DNA from: an uncultured Lachnospiraceae bacterium
Lineage (GTDB): Bacteria > Bacillota > Clostridia > Lachnospirales > Lachnospiraceae
Assembly: GCA_947644545.1 (NCBI GenBank)
Contig: CANRZW010000002.1
Location: forward strand, 62,001-126,000
Length of the DNA: 64,000 nt
Reading direction: 5' to 3'
Shown piece by piece: positions 18,249 to 26,767 of this stretch. A program made the position numbers and the translations under genes. The notes beneath the pieces are model-generated. The model searched no databases, had not been told where the DNA came from, and saw nothing but the letters and a program-made list of their open reading frames with translations. Position 1 is the first letter of the stretch; the number at the start of each line of letters is the position of its first letter.

Positions 18249-18276
18249 GATGAAGTAAAATTTTTATAAAATGCAG

Positions 18277-18305
18277 TTGACACAGCCGTCATCCTGTGTT
18301 AGAGT
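18277..18305 (+). promoter_or_regulatory. Promoter of the infC-rpmI-rplT operon
   Basis: -35 TTGACA (18277-18282), 17-base spacer, -10 TAGAGT (18300-18305). It is followed by a leader of about 200 bases that ends in an attenuator. Confidence 0.7.
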
Positions 18306-18311
18306 GTTAGA

Positions 18312-18500
18312 GATGCGATAGCATAGGACTGATAATCAAGCAGAGTATCCACTCTCACCTTGCAACGATGGGGTTCGCAAGTGTTCATATTTCAGGAGTT
18401 ACGCTGTTATGTCTGCCATTATGGTAGAGTATATATGGCAGTGTGATTTAATTGAGATGAACCGACAAGTGGATAGATATGCTATCCACTTTTATTTTTT
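18312..18500 (+). promoter_or_regulatory. L20-type autoregulatory leader of infC operon
   Basis: In Firmicutes the infC-rpmI-rplT leader is bound by ribosomal protein L20, which causes premature termination. Here the leader contains a segment with GAGTATCCACTCTC (about 18343-18356) that can compete with the terminator arm, a hairpin CTTGC...GCAAG near 18359-18380, and the terminator itself. Gene order and layout match that mechanism. L20 binding is inferred from the family. Confidence 0.75.
18467..18500 (+). terminator. Attenuator terminator ahead of infC
   Basis: A perfect 10-bp stem (18467-18476 with 18482-18491), 5-base loop ATATG, and the run TTTATTTTTT to 18500. It ends only 21 bases before the infC initiation codon. 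Confidence 0.9.
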
Positions 18501-18521
18501 ATGGGTATGGAGGGTAGAACC

Positions 18522-19028
18522 ATTAGCGATTTATTCATTAACGAACAGATTAGAGACAGAGAAGTGCGCGTGATCGGCGTAAACGGAGAGCAGCTTGGCG
18601 TTATGCCGACGAGGGATGCCATGAAGCTGGCGGAGGAGGCCGGTGTGGATCTGGTGAAGATTGCACCTACAGCGAAACCGCCTGTCTGCAAGATCGTAGA
18701 TTACGGCAAGTTCAAGTACGAACAGACAAGAAAAGAGAAGGAAGCCAGAAAGAAACAGAAGACTGTGGAGATCAAGGAGATTCGTCTGTCTCCCAATATC
18801 GACACCAACGACCTGAACACGAAGGTGAATGCCGCCAGGAAATTTATTACCAAGGGCGACAGGGTGAAGATTACGCTCCGTTTCCGCGGGCGCGAGATGG
18901 CGCATATGAACAACAGCAAGCATATCCTGGATGATATTGCACAGGCGCTTTCCGACGTTGCGGTTGTGGATAAGGCGCCGAAGGTGGAAGGCCGGAGTAT
19001 GGCCATGTTTTTGGCTGAGAAGCGTTAG
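18522..19028 (+). CDS. infC: Translation initiation factor IF-3, AUU start
   Basis: 168 residues. I place the start at ATT 18522: GGAGGG (18509-18514) stands 7 bases before it, and translation from there gives (M)SDLFINEQIRDREVR, the normal IF-3 N-terminus. The ATG codons at 18501 and 18507 abut or overlap the terminator T run and the ribosome site and lack a site of their own. IF-3 itself discriminates against AUU starts, which gives autoregulation in other bacteria. Both IF-3 domains are complete: the linker is rich in Lys (EKEARKKQK) and the C-domain has FRGREMAHM. Confidence 0.93.
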   Translation: MSDLFINEQIRDREVRVIGVNGEQLGVMPTRDAMKLAEEAGVDLVKIAPTAKPPVCKIVDYGKFKYEQTRKEKEARKKQKTVEIKEIRLSPNIDTNDLNTKVNAARKFITKGDRVKITLRFRGREMAHMNNSKHILDDIAQALSDVAVVDKAPKVEGRSMAMFLAEKR

Positions 19029-19117
19029 CTGCTTAGTTGAAATAAACTGATATCTTAGTTTGTTATCTCAGACTGATATCTCATAATGGAAGAATATAGC
19101 ACAGGAGGAATGTTAAC

Positions 19118-19315
19118 ATGCCAAAAATGAAGACAAGCAGATCGGCTGCAAAACGTTTTAAAGTAACCGGAACAGGTAAACTGAAAAGAAATAAAGCTTA
19201 TAAACGCCATATCTTAACGAAGAAGAGTGCTAAGACTAAGAGAAATCTCAGAAAACCTGCTATGACGGATGCGACGAATGTTAAGAATATGAAGAAGATT
19301 TTACCGTATCTGTAA
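19118..19315 (+). CDS. rpmI: Ribosomal protein bL35
   Basis: 65 residues, starting [20 protein letters not shown], the bL35 signature, and ending [10 protein letters not shown]. Very basic. AGGAGG lies about 10 bases before the ATG. It sits in the conserved place between infC and rplT and is assembled into the large subunit. Confidence 0.97.
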   Translation: MPKMKTSRSAAKRFKVTGTGKLKRNKAYKRHILTKKSAKTKRNLRKPAMTDATNVKNMKKILPYL

Positions 19316-19398
19316 GAGTGTGAGAAGATTTTCCTGGAATGTTTGTGCTGTAAAAGCAGCATGACGGGAAGTTTGAAGTCATAAGGAGGAAAATAGAC

Positions 19399-19755
19399 AT
19401 GGCAAGAATTAAAGGCGGTGTAAACGCTAAGAAGAAACATAACAGAGTATTAAAACTTGCGAAAGGATACAGAGGCGCAAGATCCAAACAGTATAGAGTA
19501 GCGAAGCAGTCCGTAATGAGAGCGCTGACTTCTTCTTATGCAGGAAGAAAAGAGAGAAAGCGTCAGTTCAGACAGTTATGGATCGCTCGTATCAACGCGG
19601 CGGCAAGAATGAACGGACTGTCTTACAGCAAATTTATGTATGGCCTGAAGAATGCAGGCGTTGAGATGAACAGGAAGATGCTGGCAGAGATGGCTGTTAA
19701 TGATGCGGCAGGATTTACTTCTCTGGCAGAGCTTGCTAAGGCAAATCTGAAATAG
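19399..19755 (+). CDS. rplT: Ribosomal protein bL20
   Basis: 118 residues with the full bL20 pattern: [20 protein letters not shown], then [28 protein letters not shown] and [13 protein letters not shown]. It is essential for early assembly of the 50S subunit and in Firmicutes also represses its own operon by binding the infC leader. AAGGAGG lies 9 bases before the ATG. Confidence 0.97.
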   Translation: MARIKGGVNAKKKHNRVLKLAKGYRGARSKQYRVAKQSVMRALTSSYAGRKERKRQFRQLWIARINAAARMNGLSYSKFMYGLKNAGVEMNRKMLAEMAVNDAAGFTSLAELAKANLK

Positions 19756-19790
19756 AGCAGGCGGCAGGAAATCTGAATATACGAAAATGT

Positions 19791-19826
19791 AGAAGAGATG
19801 GGATGAGAAGTTCTGTCTCTTCTTTC
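19791..19826 (+). terminator. Probable terminator after rplT
   Basis: An 8-bp stem AGAAGAGA (19791-19798) with TCTCTTCT (19816-19823), 17-base loop, followed by TTC. The T tract is short, so termination may be partial. Confidence 0.5.
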
Positions 19827-19894
19827 AATAGGAAGCAGGAATCTATAGACAAGTATTGACAGGCAGTGTCTGAATAGTTTGGAGGGAAGAAAAC

Positions 19895-21367
19895 ATGGGT
19901 GTATTAGATGGGTTAAAGCCGGCGGGCGTATTCCGTTTTTTCGAGGAGATCAGCCGTATTCCGCGGGGATCGGGCAATGAGAAACAGGTCAGCAATTATC
20001 TGAAAAAGTTCGCCGAGGACCGGGGGCTTGCGTGTATCCAGGATGAGCTTAACAACATTATTATCGTAAAGCAGGCGACACCTGGCTATGAGCAGGAAGC
20101 GCCTTATATCCTGCAGGGTCATATGGATATGGTCACGGTGAAGACGCCGGACTGTGATATCGATCTGCAAAAGGATCCGCTCCGTCTGTGTGTGAAAGAC
20201 GGCAGGGTCAGTGCAGAAGGGACAAGCTTGGGCGGTGATGACGGGATTGCGGTTGCCTATATTCTGGCGCTGCTGGATGCGCAGGAGATCAGCCATCCCC
20301 GGCTGGAAATGGTAGTGACCACCGAGGAGGAAACCGGACTTACGGGTGCGCATGGCATCGATCTTTCCATGCTGCATGGCAGACAGCTGATCAATCTGGA
20401 TAATGAGGAAGAAGGCGTTATCATCACGAGCTGCGCCGGTGGCGCCAGGGTGGATGTGGAGATGCCTCTGCAGTGGGAGTCGATCGCAGCAAAAGAAAGC
20501 AGCGTTCTGGAGATCAGCGTTCAGGGACTGCAGGGAGGCCATTCCGGCATGGAGATTGATAAAGGCAGGGGAAATGCCAATTGTCTGTTGGGACGGATCC
20601 TGATGGCAGCGGCGAAGGAGAATACGGTTCGCCTGGCAGCGCTGCAGGGAGGCCAGGCCGACAATGCGATTCCACGGGAGGCAGGCGCCGTTATTGTGGT
20701 TACGGCCAAGGAGCAGGAACAGGCGCTTGCCCGTATCGAGAAAGAGACAGATAAGATCAAAGAAGAATTGAAGGCTGTAGATCCCGGTTTCAGTGTTGTC
20801 TGCACGGAAAACCCATGTTCTGAGGGCGGGCAGACGAAGGCGGACAGGTGTCTGACAGAGACATGTACAAAGCAGGCGCTGTCCTGTCTTACATCACTGC
20901 CAAACGGTATTATTGCCATGAGCCGCGACGTGGATGGATTGGTGCAGACATCTCTCAATCTGGGTATCATGAGGCTTGGACAGGAGACTTTACAGCTCAG
21001 CTATGCGGTGAGAAGTTCCATCGATCAGGAGAAAGAGGATCTGTGTAAACAGATGCAGGAGACTGCCGGAAAGACAGGGGCGGCAGTGCAGGTCAGAAGT
21101 GCATATCCGGGCTGGGCATATCGCAAGGAGTCTCCTCTGCGGGACAGGCTGGCCGCTGTCTATGAGAGAATGTACGGCTGCAGGCCGCAGCTGCAGGCAA
21201 TCCACGCAGGATTGGAATGCGGACTGCTGGCGGCAAAGATTCCGGGGCTTGACTGCGTTTCCATTGGGCCGGACATGTCTGATGTGCACACAACGGAGGA
21301 AAGCTTAAGCATCGAGTCTGTGGGCAGAGTGTGGGAGTATCTGCTGGCGGTTTTGGCGGAGAAATAG
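19895..21367 (+). CDS. pepD: Aminoacyl-histidine dipeptidase PepD (M20 family)
   Basis: 490 residues, full length for PepD/carnosinase-like M20C metallopeptidases. Metal and catalytic residues are visible in order: LQGHMDMV (His and catalytic Asp), SLGGDDGIAVA (bridging Asp), TTEEETGLTGA (catalytic Glu pair), and near the end AIHAGLECG with the last His. The middle lid domain has QGLQGGHSGMEI. It hydrolyses Xaa-His and other dipeptides in the cytosol. GGAGGG lies about 10 bases before the ATG. Confidence 0.93.
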   Translation: MGVLDGLKPAGVFRFFEEISRIPRGSGNEKQVSNYLKKFAEDRGLACIQDELNNIIIVKQATPGYEQEAPYILQGHMDMVTVKTPDCDIDLQKDPLRLCVKDGRVSAEGTSLGGDDGIAVAYILALLDAQEISHPRLEMVVTTEEETGLTGAHGIDLSMLHGRQLINLDNEEEGVIITSCAGGARVDVEMPLQWESIAAKESSVLEISVQGLQGGHSGMEIDKGRGNANCLLGRILMAAAKENTVRLAALQGGQADNAIPREAGAVIVVTAKEQEQALARIEKETDKIKEELKAVDPGFSVVCTENPCSEGGQTKADRCLTETCTKQALSCLTSLPNGIIAMSRDVDGLVQTSLNLGIMRLGQETLQLSYAVRSSIDQEKEDLCKQMQETAGKTGAAVQVRSAYPGWAYRKESPLRDRLAAVYERMYGCRPQLQAIHAGLECGLLAAKIPGLDCVSIGPDMSDVHTTEESLSIESVGRVWEYLLAVLAEK

Positions 21368-21415
21368 GAAAGTGGCCTGCCCAAGCGCGGCAGGCTGAGC
21401 ATGATGGGGGTTATT

Positions 21416-21841
21416 ATGAAGTGGTACAGACATCAGACACAGTATTATGAGACAGATCAGATGGGGATCATCCATCATTCTAACTATATCAGATGGTTTG
21501 AATCCGCGCGGATCTGGTATATGAAAGAGATCGGGGTGGATTATGCCGATATGGAGAGGCAGGGGATCATCAGCCCCGTTCTGGAAGTGCACTGTGCCTA
21601 TAAATCCATGGTGCATTTCGGCGATGTGGTCGAGATCCTGCCGAAGGTTGAGAAGTATAATGGCGTGACATTGGAGTTGTCTTACAAGATTCTGGACCAG
21701 GTGTCGGGGGAATTGAGGACTACAGGGAGCAGCAGACATTGTTTCCTGAACAGGGAGGGCAGACCGCTCTCCCTGAAAAAAGAAAGTCCGCTGTTCGACC
21801 AGGCATTTCGCCAGGCGCTGACAGAGCAGGAATGCGGATGA
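21416..21841 (+). CDS. Acyl-CoA thioesterase, YbgC/4HBT hot-dog family
   Basis: 141 residues from the ATG at 21416, which follows GGGGG by 5 bases; ATGs at 21401 and 21404 have no site. The N-terminal RHQTQYYETDQMGIIHHSNY is the 4-hydroxybenzoyl-CoA thioesterase signature, with the catalytic Asp and the following MG-(I/V)-(V/I)-HHxNY. It is a single hot-dog domain, cytosolic, expected to hydrolyse short or aromatic acyl-CoA. It follows pepD by 48 bases and is probably in the same transcript. Confidence 0.88.
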   Translation: MKWYRHQTQYYETDQMGIIHHSNYIRWFESARIWYMKEIGVDYADMERQGIISPVLEVHCAYKSMVHFGDVVEILPKVEKYNGVTLELSYKILDQVSGELRTTGSSRHCFLNREGRPLSLKKESPLFDQAFRQALTEQECG

Positions 21842-21942
21842 TAAGAGACTGTGTGAACTGGACTAAGAGGGATTCTGGTTAAGGAAAATACATTAACGAG
21901 GGTGCGAACAAAAAAATAAATTGAATAAAGAAAAACGGGAAT

Positions 21943-21986
21943 AAATGATTGTCCAAATACAAATACTGTTTGCGACAATCATTTTT
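21943..21986 (+). terminator. Hairpin terminator before the coat protein genes
   Basis: An 11-bp perfect stem AAATGATTGTC (21943-21953) with GACAATCATTT (21974-21984), extended by CAAA/TTTG around one bulged C, then a T5 run. It ends 22 bases before the next start codon, so it could end the pepD transcript or act as an attenuator for the coat genes. Confidence 0.65.
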
Positions 21987-22007
21987 AATTTCAGGAGGTA
22001 AAATCAT

Positions 22008-22193
22008 ATGGCAAACTTATCAGAGTTGGATTTACAGAATCTTCGTCATCTTATGGGTGGCTATGACGTGACGCACTGCAAGATGAAAGAGTACGCAGAA
22101 TGCGCATCCGATGCGAAGGTGAAGCAGTTCTTCGAGAAAGGCGCGCAGTCGGCAATGCAGAACAAGCAGCAGCTGATGGAGTATTTAAGATAG
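22008..22193 (+). CDS. Small helical protein paired with CotF-type coat gene
   Basis: 61 residues, helical, with HLMGGYDVTHCKMKEYAEC in the middle. AGGAGG lies about 10 bases before the ATG. It is followed 64 bases later by a CotF-like gene; such pairs recur in Clostridia, where the shorter protein looks like a half ferritin-like bundle. A role in the spore coat is inferred from the neighbour. Confidence 0.65.
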   Translation: MANLSELDLQNLRHLMGGYDVTHCKMKEYAECASDAKVKQFFEKGAQSAMQNKQQLMEYLR

Positions 22194-22257
22194 TGTAAGG
22201 CACAAAACCGTTAAGATGTGCACTATAACATGAATGAATCAATAAAGGAGGCCTATA

Positions 22258-22518
22258 ATGCAGATGGAAGAGAAGACAATGGTAGCAGATACACTGACCG
22301 GGATTAACGGAGAACTGGTACGTTTTGGGGAGATGATAGCCCAGACAGAGAATAAGGAATTGAAGCAGACATTGCGGCAGTTCCGGAATGCCTGTGAGCA
22401 GTCTCAGGAGGAGTTGTATCAGATCGCACGTGAGAAATCCTACTATGTGCCGGCTGCGAAAGCGACTCAGGAAGAGATCGCACATGTGAGATCTTTGTTT
22501 ACGTCCAATACGATCTAA
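22258..22518 (+). CDS. Spore coat protein, CotF domain
   Basis: 86 residues matching the CotF (COG5577) bundle: EKTMVADTLTGINGELVRFG for the first helix, then a Gln/Glu-rich helix, and the ending KSYYVPAAKATQEEI, equivalent to the W/Y-Y-x-P-x-x-A tail of coat F proteins. Expected in the outer layers of the endospore. AAGGAGG lies before the ATG. Its presence implies a sporulating host. Confidence 0.8.
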   Translation: MQMEEKTMVADTLTGINGELVRFGEMIAQTENKELKQTLRQFRNACEQSQEELYQIAREKSYYVPAAKATQEEIAHVRSLFTSNTI

Positions 22519-22531
22519 TCCAAAGAATGAT

Positions 22532-22573
22532 CCCCGTAAAGAACATGCTGCCCTGGACAGGCGCTTTACGGGG
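22532..22573. terminator. Bidirectional hairpin between coat gene and rqcH
   Basis: Perfect 10-bp arms CCCCGTAAAG (22532-22541) and CTTTACGGGG (22564-22573) with an inner CCTG/CAGG pair. It lies between two convergent genes and can form in both transcripts. T tracts are poor on both sides. Confidence 0.6.
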
Positions 22574-22583
22574 ATTACATATG

Positions 22584-24392
22584 TTATTTGTTGATCTGCC
22601 GGATGGCCGAGATATCCGAATCGATGGCCATCGAATAATTGGTGTAGTAAACTACGAATCCGGGCTTGGAGCCGGCAGGTTTCTTGACGTGTTTCTTCTG
22701 GATATAGTCAATCTCCACCTTGGCCTGCTCGCGGCCCTTGGAATAGTAGGCAGCCAGCCGGGCAGCTTCCTCGAAGGTGCGGTCGGGCAATTCCTGTCCT
22801 TCTGTTTTGACGACCACATGGGATCCGGCCTTCTTCTTGGCGTGGAACCACCAGTCGTTGCCGGTAGCGAATTTGAAGGTCAGTTCGTCGTTCTGGAAGT
22901 TGTTCTTGCCCACATACATATGAAAGCCGTCGCTGCTGATATAGTGAAAAGGCTTACTGGTGATTTTGGCTTTCTTCGTGCCGCCTTTTCTGCGGATGTA
23001 GCCGCTTTCGATCAGTTCTTCCTTGATCTGTACCAGATCTTCCTCCTGCATGGCGATATCCAGGGCGGTCAGAACGGATTCCAGATGTTCGATCTCTTCT
23101 TTTACCTGCACAGTCAATTCTGAGAGTGCCTCATAGGTACGCTTTAGTTTTCCGTATTTCTCGAAATATTTCTGTGCGTTCTCCTGAGGAGTGAGGGTCG
23201 GGTCCAGCGGAATGGTGATCATCTCGTTTGTATAGTAATTCAGGGCCTCCATGGATTTGGAGTCGGGTGTTATGTTATAGCCATAAGCGTTGATCAGCTC
23301 TCCATAAACTTTGTACTTGTCCTTCTTCTCCGTATCCTGCATCTGTTTTATTTGCAGATCGTACTTTTTAACGTTGCGTTCGAGGGCTGTCTGAACGATC
23401 TTACGCAGGTCTGCGGATTTCTGACGGATACGGGTCACTATGCTTCGTTCGGCATAATATTGCTCCAGAACGGCGCTGATGGAATCATAGGTCCTGGCGG
23501 TCTTGTCTGCATATAGCGTCAATGGCAGGGATGCAAATTCGATCGGTTCTCTGCCGTTATAGATGATGGAAGGAGTAAAATCACCTGTTATTACCTGCTG
23601 CAGCATAGCGGTGAATGTATCATACAGTGTATGAAGGACAGCCTCTTCCAATACATTGGCAGGCAGATCGGCGTCGATTCCGGCGCGGAAGCATATCTCC
23701 TGTGCCATAATGGGGGAGAGGCCGGTATAGGAGGTATAAAGCGCCTTATAGGCTGCCATGGGCTTCGTGCGCATAGCATCGCAGAAGTTTACATAAGTCA
23801 GAAGACTGTGATCTTCTTCTGTTTTTACAGAAGCAGTATCATGGAGATCTGCTGTATACTGTATGCAGAAACGGAGCGGATTCAGTTTATTCTGTGTCTG
23901 AGGGATGAAATAATCTCGTCCGGGCAGCACTTCGCGGACGGAGCTGACCATACCGGAGATGTGCTTGATGCTGTCAATGATCCTGTCCTGATCGTCGCAG
24001 AAGATGATATTGCTGTGTTTGCCCATTACTTCAACGATCAGCTTCTTACGGCACAGGTCGCCCAGTTCATTCAAATGTTCCAGCGTAAGCTGTATGATCC
24101 GTTCCAGGCCAGGCTGCGTGATGCTAAGGATACGTGCATTCTGCAGGTGTTTGCGAAGCAGCATACAGAAGCCTGGCGCTGTCATGGGGCCGGGCTTGTT
24201 AGTCTGTGTCAGATAGACCAGGGGCAGGGAGGCGTCCGCGGACAAAAGAAGCCTGTATTGGGCGCCGTTATTCTTTATGGTCAGCAGAAGCTCGTCGTTC
24301 TCAGGCTGGGCGATCTTATAGATGCGTCCGCCTGAGAGATTCTTCTCAAGCTCCGATACGATATTTGCAATGGTAATGCCGTCAAAAGCCAT
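22584..24392 (-). CDS. rqcH: Ribosome quality control factor RqcH (NFACT)
   Basis: 602 residues, formerly annotated as fibronectin-binding FbpA. Order: NFACT-N (MAFDGITIANIVSEL with the glycosylase-like half), coiled-coil middle (about 300-430), and C-terminal NFACT-R with HMYVGKNNFQNDELTFK, then NDWWFHAKKKAGSHVV, which is the ASDWWFH-like motif. RqcH binds obstructed 50S subunits carrying peptidyl-tRNA and recruits tRNA-Ala to add C-terminal Ala tails. GAGGA lies 7 bases before the ATG. It is divergent from yicC. Confidence 0.93.
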   Translation of the reverse strand: MAFDGITIANIVSELEKNLSGGRIYKIAQPENDELLLTIKNNGAQYRLLLSADASLPLVYLTQTNKPGPMTAPGFCMLLRKHLQNARILSITQPGLERIIQLTLEHLNELGDLCRKKLIVEVMGKHSNIIFCDDQDRIIDSIKHISGMVSSVREVLPGRDYFIPQTQNKLNPLRFCIQYTADLHDTASVKTEEDHSLLTYVNFCDAMRTKPMAAYKALYTSYTGLSPIMAQEICFRAGIDADLPANVLEEAVLHTLYDTFTAMLQQVITGDFTPSIIYNGREPIEFASLPLTLYADKTARTYDSISAVLEQYYAERSIVTRIRQKSADLRKIVQTALERNVKKYDLQIKQMQDTEKKDKYKVYGELINAYGYNITPDSKSMEALNYYTNEMITIPLDPTLTPQENAQKYFEKYGKLKRTYEALSELTVQVKEEIEHLESVLTALDIAMQEEDLVQIKEELIESGYIRRKGGTKKAKITSKPFHYISSDGFHMYVGKNNFQNDELTFKFATGNDWWFHAKKKAGSHVVVKTEGQELPDRTFEEAARLAAYYSKGREQAKVEIDYIQKKHVKKPAGSKPGFVVYYTNYSMAIDSDISAIRQINK

Positions 24393-24479
24393 GATAATTC
24401 CTCACAATCCGTTATGATTTCCATTAGAGATTTGTTTGTTTATTTATTTTATAATATGTCGGTGAAATTTTCAACTTCC

Positions 24480-24508
24480 TTGACTACTACGGGTAATTAT
24501 TCTATAAT
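24480..24508 (+). promoter_or_regulatory. Promoter of the yicC-remA-gmk-rpoZ operon
   Basis: -35 TTGACT (24480-24485), 17-base spacer, perfect -10 TATAAT (24503-24508). It leaves a leader of about 145 bases before yicC. Confidence 0.75.
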
Positions 24509-24659
24509 GAAATCTGTACGCACAGGCAGTTTGCAGCGCTCTCCGGAACGGGAACCGTCCGTCATGGCAGATCATGAAGACAGACGGGAGAATACGGAGG
24601 ATACAGGGCGGCTGCAGAATATTGTGCCTGCACAACACAGGAAAGGCAAGTACACGATT

Positions 24660-25538
24660 ATGATAAAGAGTATGACCGGTTTCGGCAGATGTGAGATCGC
24701 CAGAGGGGAACGTAAGATCAGCGTAGAGATGAAGTCCGTCAATCACAGATATCTGGATGTGAGTATCAAAATGCCCAAGAAGCTTAACTTCTTCGAGACG
24801 GCGATACGCAGTGAACTCAAGAATCATATCCAGCGAGGGAAGGTTGATCTGTTCATCGCTTATGAAGATCTTACAGAGTCTAACGTGTGTGTGAAATACA
24901 ATAAGGAACTGGCTGCAGAGTATATGATGTACTTAAGCAGGATGGCGGAGGATTTCTCGTTGGAGAACGATATCCGTGTGTCGGCTCTGTCACGGTATCC
25001 GGAAGTGCTGAGTATGGAGGAGCAGACGCCAGACGAAGAGGAACTGTGGCAGCTACTGGCGGAGGCAGTCAGGGGAGCCGCAGAAGGATTCGTGGAGACG
25101 AGAGTCAGGGAAGGCGAGAACCTGAAAAATGACCTGCTCGGCAAGCTTGACGGTATGTTGGAGCATGTGGATTACATTACGGAGCGGTCACCGCTGATCG
25201 TTGCGGAGTATAAGCAGAAGCTTCGGGACAGGGTGAAGGATCTTCTGGAAGATGCGAATGTGGACGAGAACCGTCTGTTGATGGAGGTAACGATCTTCGC
25301 GGATAAGGTATGTGTGGATGAGGAGCTGGTGCGTCTGCGGAGCCATATCGAGACGACGAAGGAGAGTCTGCAGCAGGGCGGCAGTATTGGGCGCAAGCTG
25401 GATTTTATTGCTCAGGAGATGAACCGCGAGGCGAATACCATTTTATCCAAGACAAGTGATCTGGCGATATCGAACCGTGCCATTGAGTTAAAGACGGAGA
25501 TCGAGAAAGTACGCGAGCAGATTCAGAACATTGAGTAA
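24660..25538 (+). CDS. yicC: YicC family endoribonuclease
   Basis: 292 residues from the ATG at 24660, giving the family N-terminus MIKSMTGFGR. The frame is open upstream to 24414, but that would include the promoter and is not used. Other motifs: SVEMKSVNHRYLDVSIKMP, and the C-terminal DUF1732 segment GRKLDFIAQEMNREANTILS followed by KSSD-type helices. YicC proteins are oligomeric ribonucleases that act on small RNAs and mRNA. The gene leads the conserved yicC-remA-gmk-rpoZ order. The ribosome site is weak. Confidence 0.92.
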   Translation: MIKSMTGFGRCEIARGERKISVEMKSVNHRYLDVSIKMPKKLNFFETAIRSELKNHIQRGKVDLFIAYEDLTESNVCVKYNKELAAEYMMYLSRMAEDFSLENDIRVSALSRYPEVLSMEEQTPDEEELWQLLAEAVRGAAEGFVETRVREGENLKNDLLGKLDGMLEHVDYITERSPLIVAEYKQKLRDRVKDLLEDANVDENRLLMEVTIFADKVCVDEELVRLRSHIETTKESLQQGGSIGRKLDFIAQEMNREANTILSKTSDLAISNRAIELKTEIEKVREQIQNIE

Positions 25539-25631
25539 AAGGTATAGCGGTCCGCCCTTTCTTACAGTGTGGAAAGGCAAAGAGCGGACACGGACGGGAC
25601 AGGACGCAGTGAGAAAGAGGGATATTTGGAC

Positions 25632-25892
25632 ATGGGAAGGCTGATTCATGTAGGATTCGGCAACGTGGTCAATACGGGAAAGATCATCGCGATCGTCAGC
25701 CCGGACTCTGCGCCGATCAAGCGTATGGTGCAGAAGGCGAAAGAGACAGGAACAGCGATAGACGCTACACAGGGGCGTAAAACGAAAGCAGTGCTGGTGA
25801 TGGAAAACAACCAGATCGTGTTGTCGGCTTTACTTCCGGAGACCATTTCCGGCAGAGCACAGATGGAAGGCGGAGAGGCAGATGAAGCGTAA
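25632..25892 (+). CDS. remA: Extracellular matrix regulator RemA
   Basis: 86 residues from the ATG at 25632. It is a DUF370 protein: MGRLIHVGFGNVVNTGKIIA, then PIKRMVQKAKETGTAIDATQ and MENNQIVLSALLPET. In Bacillus, RemA is a DNA-binding octamer that activates matrix and osmoprotectant genes; in Clostridia it is kept between yicC and gmk. Its end overlaps the gmk start by 11 bases. Confidence 0.92.
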   Translation: MGRLIHVGFGNVVNTGKIIAIVSPDSAPIKRMVQKAKETGTAIDATQGRKTKAVLVMENNQIVLSALLPETISGRAQMEGGEADEA

Positions 25893-26505
25893 AGGTATTT
25901 TGATCATTATTTCCGGATTCTCTGGAGCGGGGAAGGGCACCCTGGTTAAGAAGCTTGTGGAGAAATATGATGGGTATGCATTGTCCATTTCTGCAACTAC
26001 CAGAGAACCCAGGTCGGGAGAAGTGGACGGCCGTGAATATTTTTTCCTGAAAAAGGAGGAGTTTGAGCGTAAGATCGCCGAGAACGGGCTGATCGAGTAT
26101 GCCTGCTATTGTGATAATTATTACGGGACGCCGCGGGAATATGTGGAAGAGCAGTTGACGGAAGGCCGTGATGTGATCCTGGAGATCGAGATCCAGGGGG
26201 CACATAAGGTAAAGCAGCAGTATCCGGATGCGCTGACGCTCTTTGTTATGACGCCCGATGCCGAGGAACTCAGATACAGGTTAGAGAGCCGGGGCACGGA
26301 GACGCCGGAAGTGATTGAGAAACGTATGCAGCGCGCCGCCAAAGAGGCGATGGGCATCGAGAAGTATGAGTATATCGTGGTGAATGATAATCTGGAGAAG
26401 TGTGTCGATGAGGTACACAGGATCATCATGGCGGCTCACAATGCGGCGCACAGAAACAGGGAATTTATCGATAATATCAGAAAAGAACTGGAAGGAGAAA
26501 TGTGA
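25882..26505 (+). CDS. gmk: Guanylate kinase
   Basis: 207 residues. P-loop SGFSGAGKGTLVKKL near the N-terminus, the GMP-binding SATTREPRSGEVDGREYFF, then VILEIEIQGAHKVK and the lid region with Arg residues. It phosphorylates GMP to GDP. It overlaps remA by 11 bases and its TGA overlaps the rpoZ ATG, so the three are coupled. Confidence 0.97.
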   Translation: MKRKGILIIISGFSGAGKGTLVKKLVEKYDGYALSISATTREPRSGEVDGREYFFLKKEEFERKIAENGLIEYACYCDNYYGTPREYVEEQLTEGRDVILEIEIQGAHKVKQQYPDALTLFVMTPDAEELRYRLESRGTETPEVIEKRMQRAAKEAMGIEKYEYIVVNDNLEKCVDEVHRIIMAAHNAAHRNREFIDNIRKELEGEM

Positions 26506-26765
26506 TGTTACATCCATCTTATGCAGATTTGATTAATGTAGTTAACAGCGGAGTTGAGGAAGGGGAGGATCCGGTAGTAAACAGTAGATATTCTATCGTG
26601 ATGGCTACTTCCAAGAGGGCGAGACAGATCATCGCCGGTGACGAGGAACTGGTAAACGGCAAAGGAAAGAAGGCTCTTTCCGTGGCTGTGGAGGAGTTGA
26701 ACCAGGGCAAGATCAAGATTCTTGGCGAGGAAGAAAAAGAAGAGCAGGAAGCGGAAGAAGCATAA
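26505..26765 (+). CDS. rpoZ: RNA polymerase omega subunit
   Basis: 86 residues from the ATG at 26505, which shares bases with the gmk stop (TGATG). It carries the omega core NSRYSIVMATSKRARQI and KALSVAVEELNQGKI, then an acidic Glu-rich tail. It assists assembly of RNA polymerase and stands in its usual place after gmk. GGAGA lies 9 bases upstream. Confidence 0.94.
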   Translation: MLHPSYADLINVVNSGVEEGEDPVVNSRYSIVMATSKRARQIIAGDEELVNGKGKKALSVAVEELNQGKIKILGEEEKEEQEAEEA

Positions 26766-26767
26766 CA

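Noticed and set aside
18501-18521. ATG codons at 18501 and 18507 as infC start
   Set aside because: They abut the terminator T run or overlap the ribosome site and have no site upstream; ATT 18522 fits site and family N-terminus.
24414-24659. N-terminal extension of yicC to 24414
   Set aside because: It contains the promoter and disagrees with the MIKSMTGFGR start of the family.
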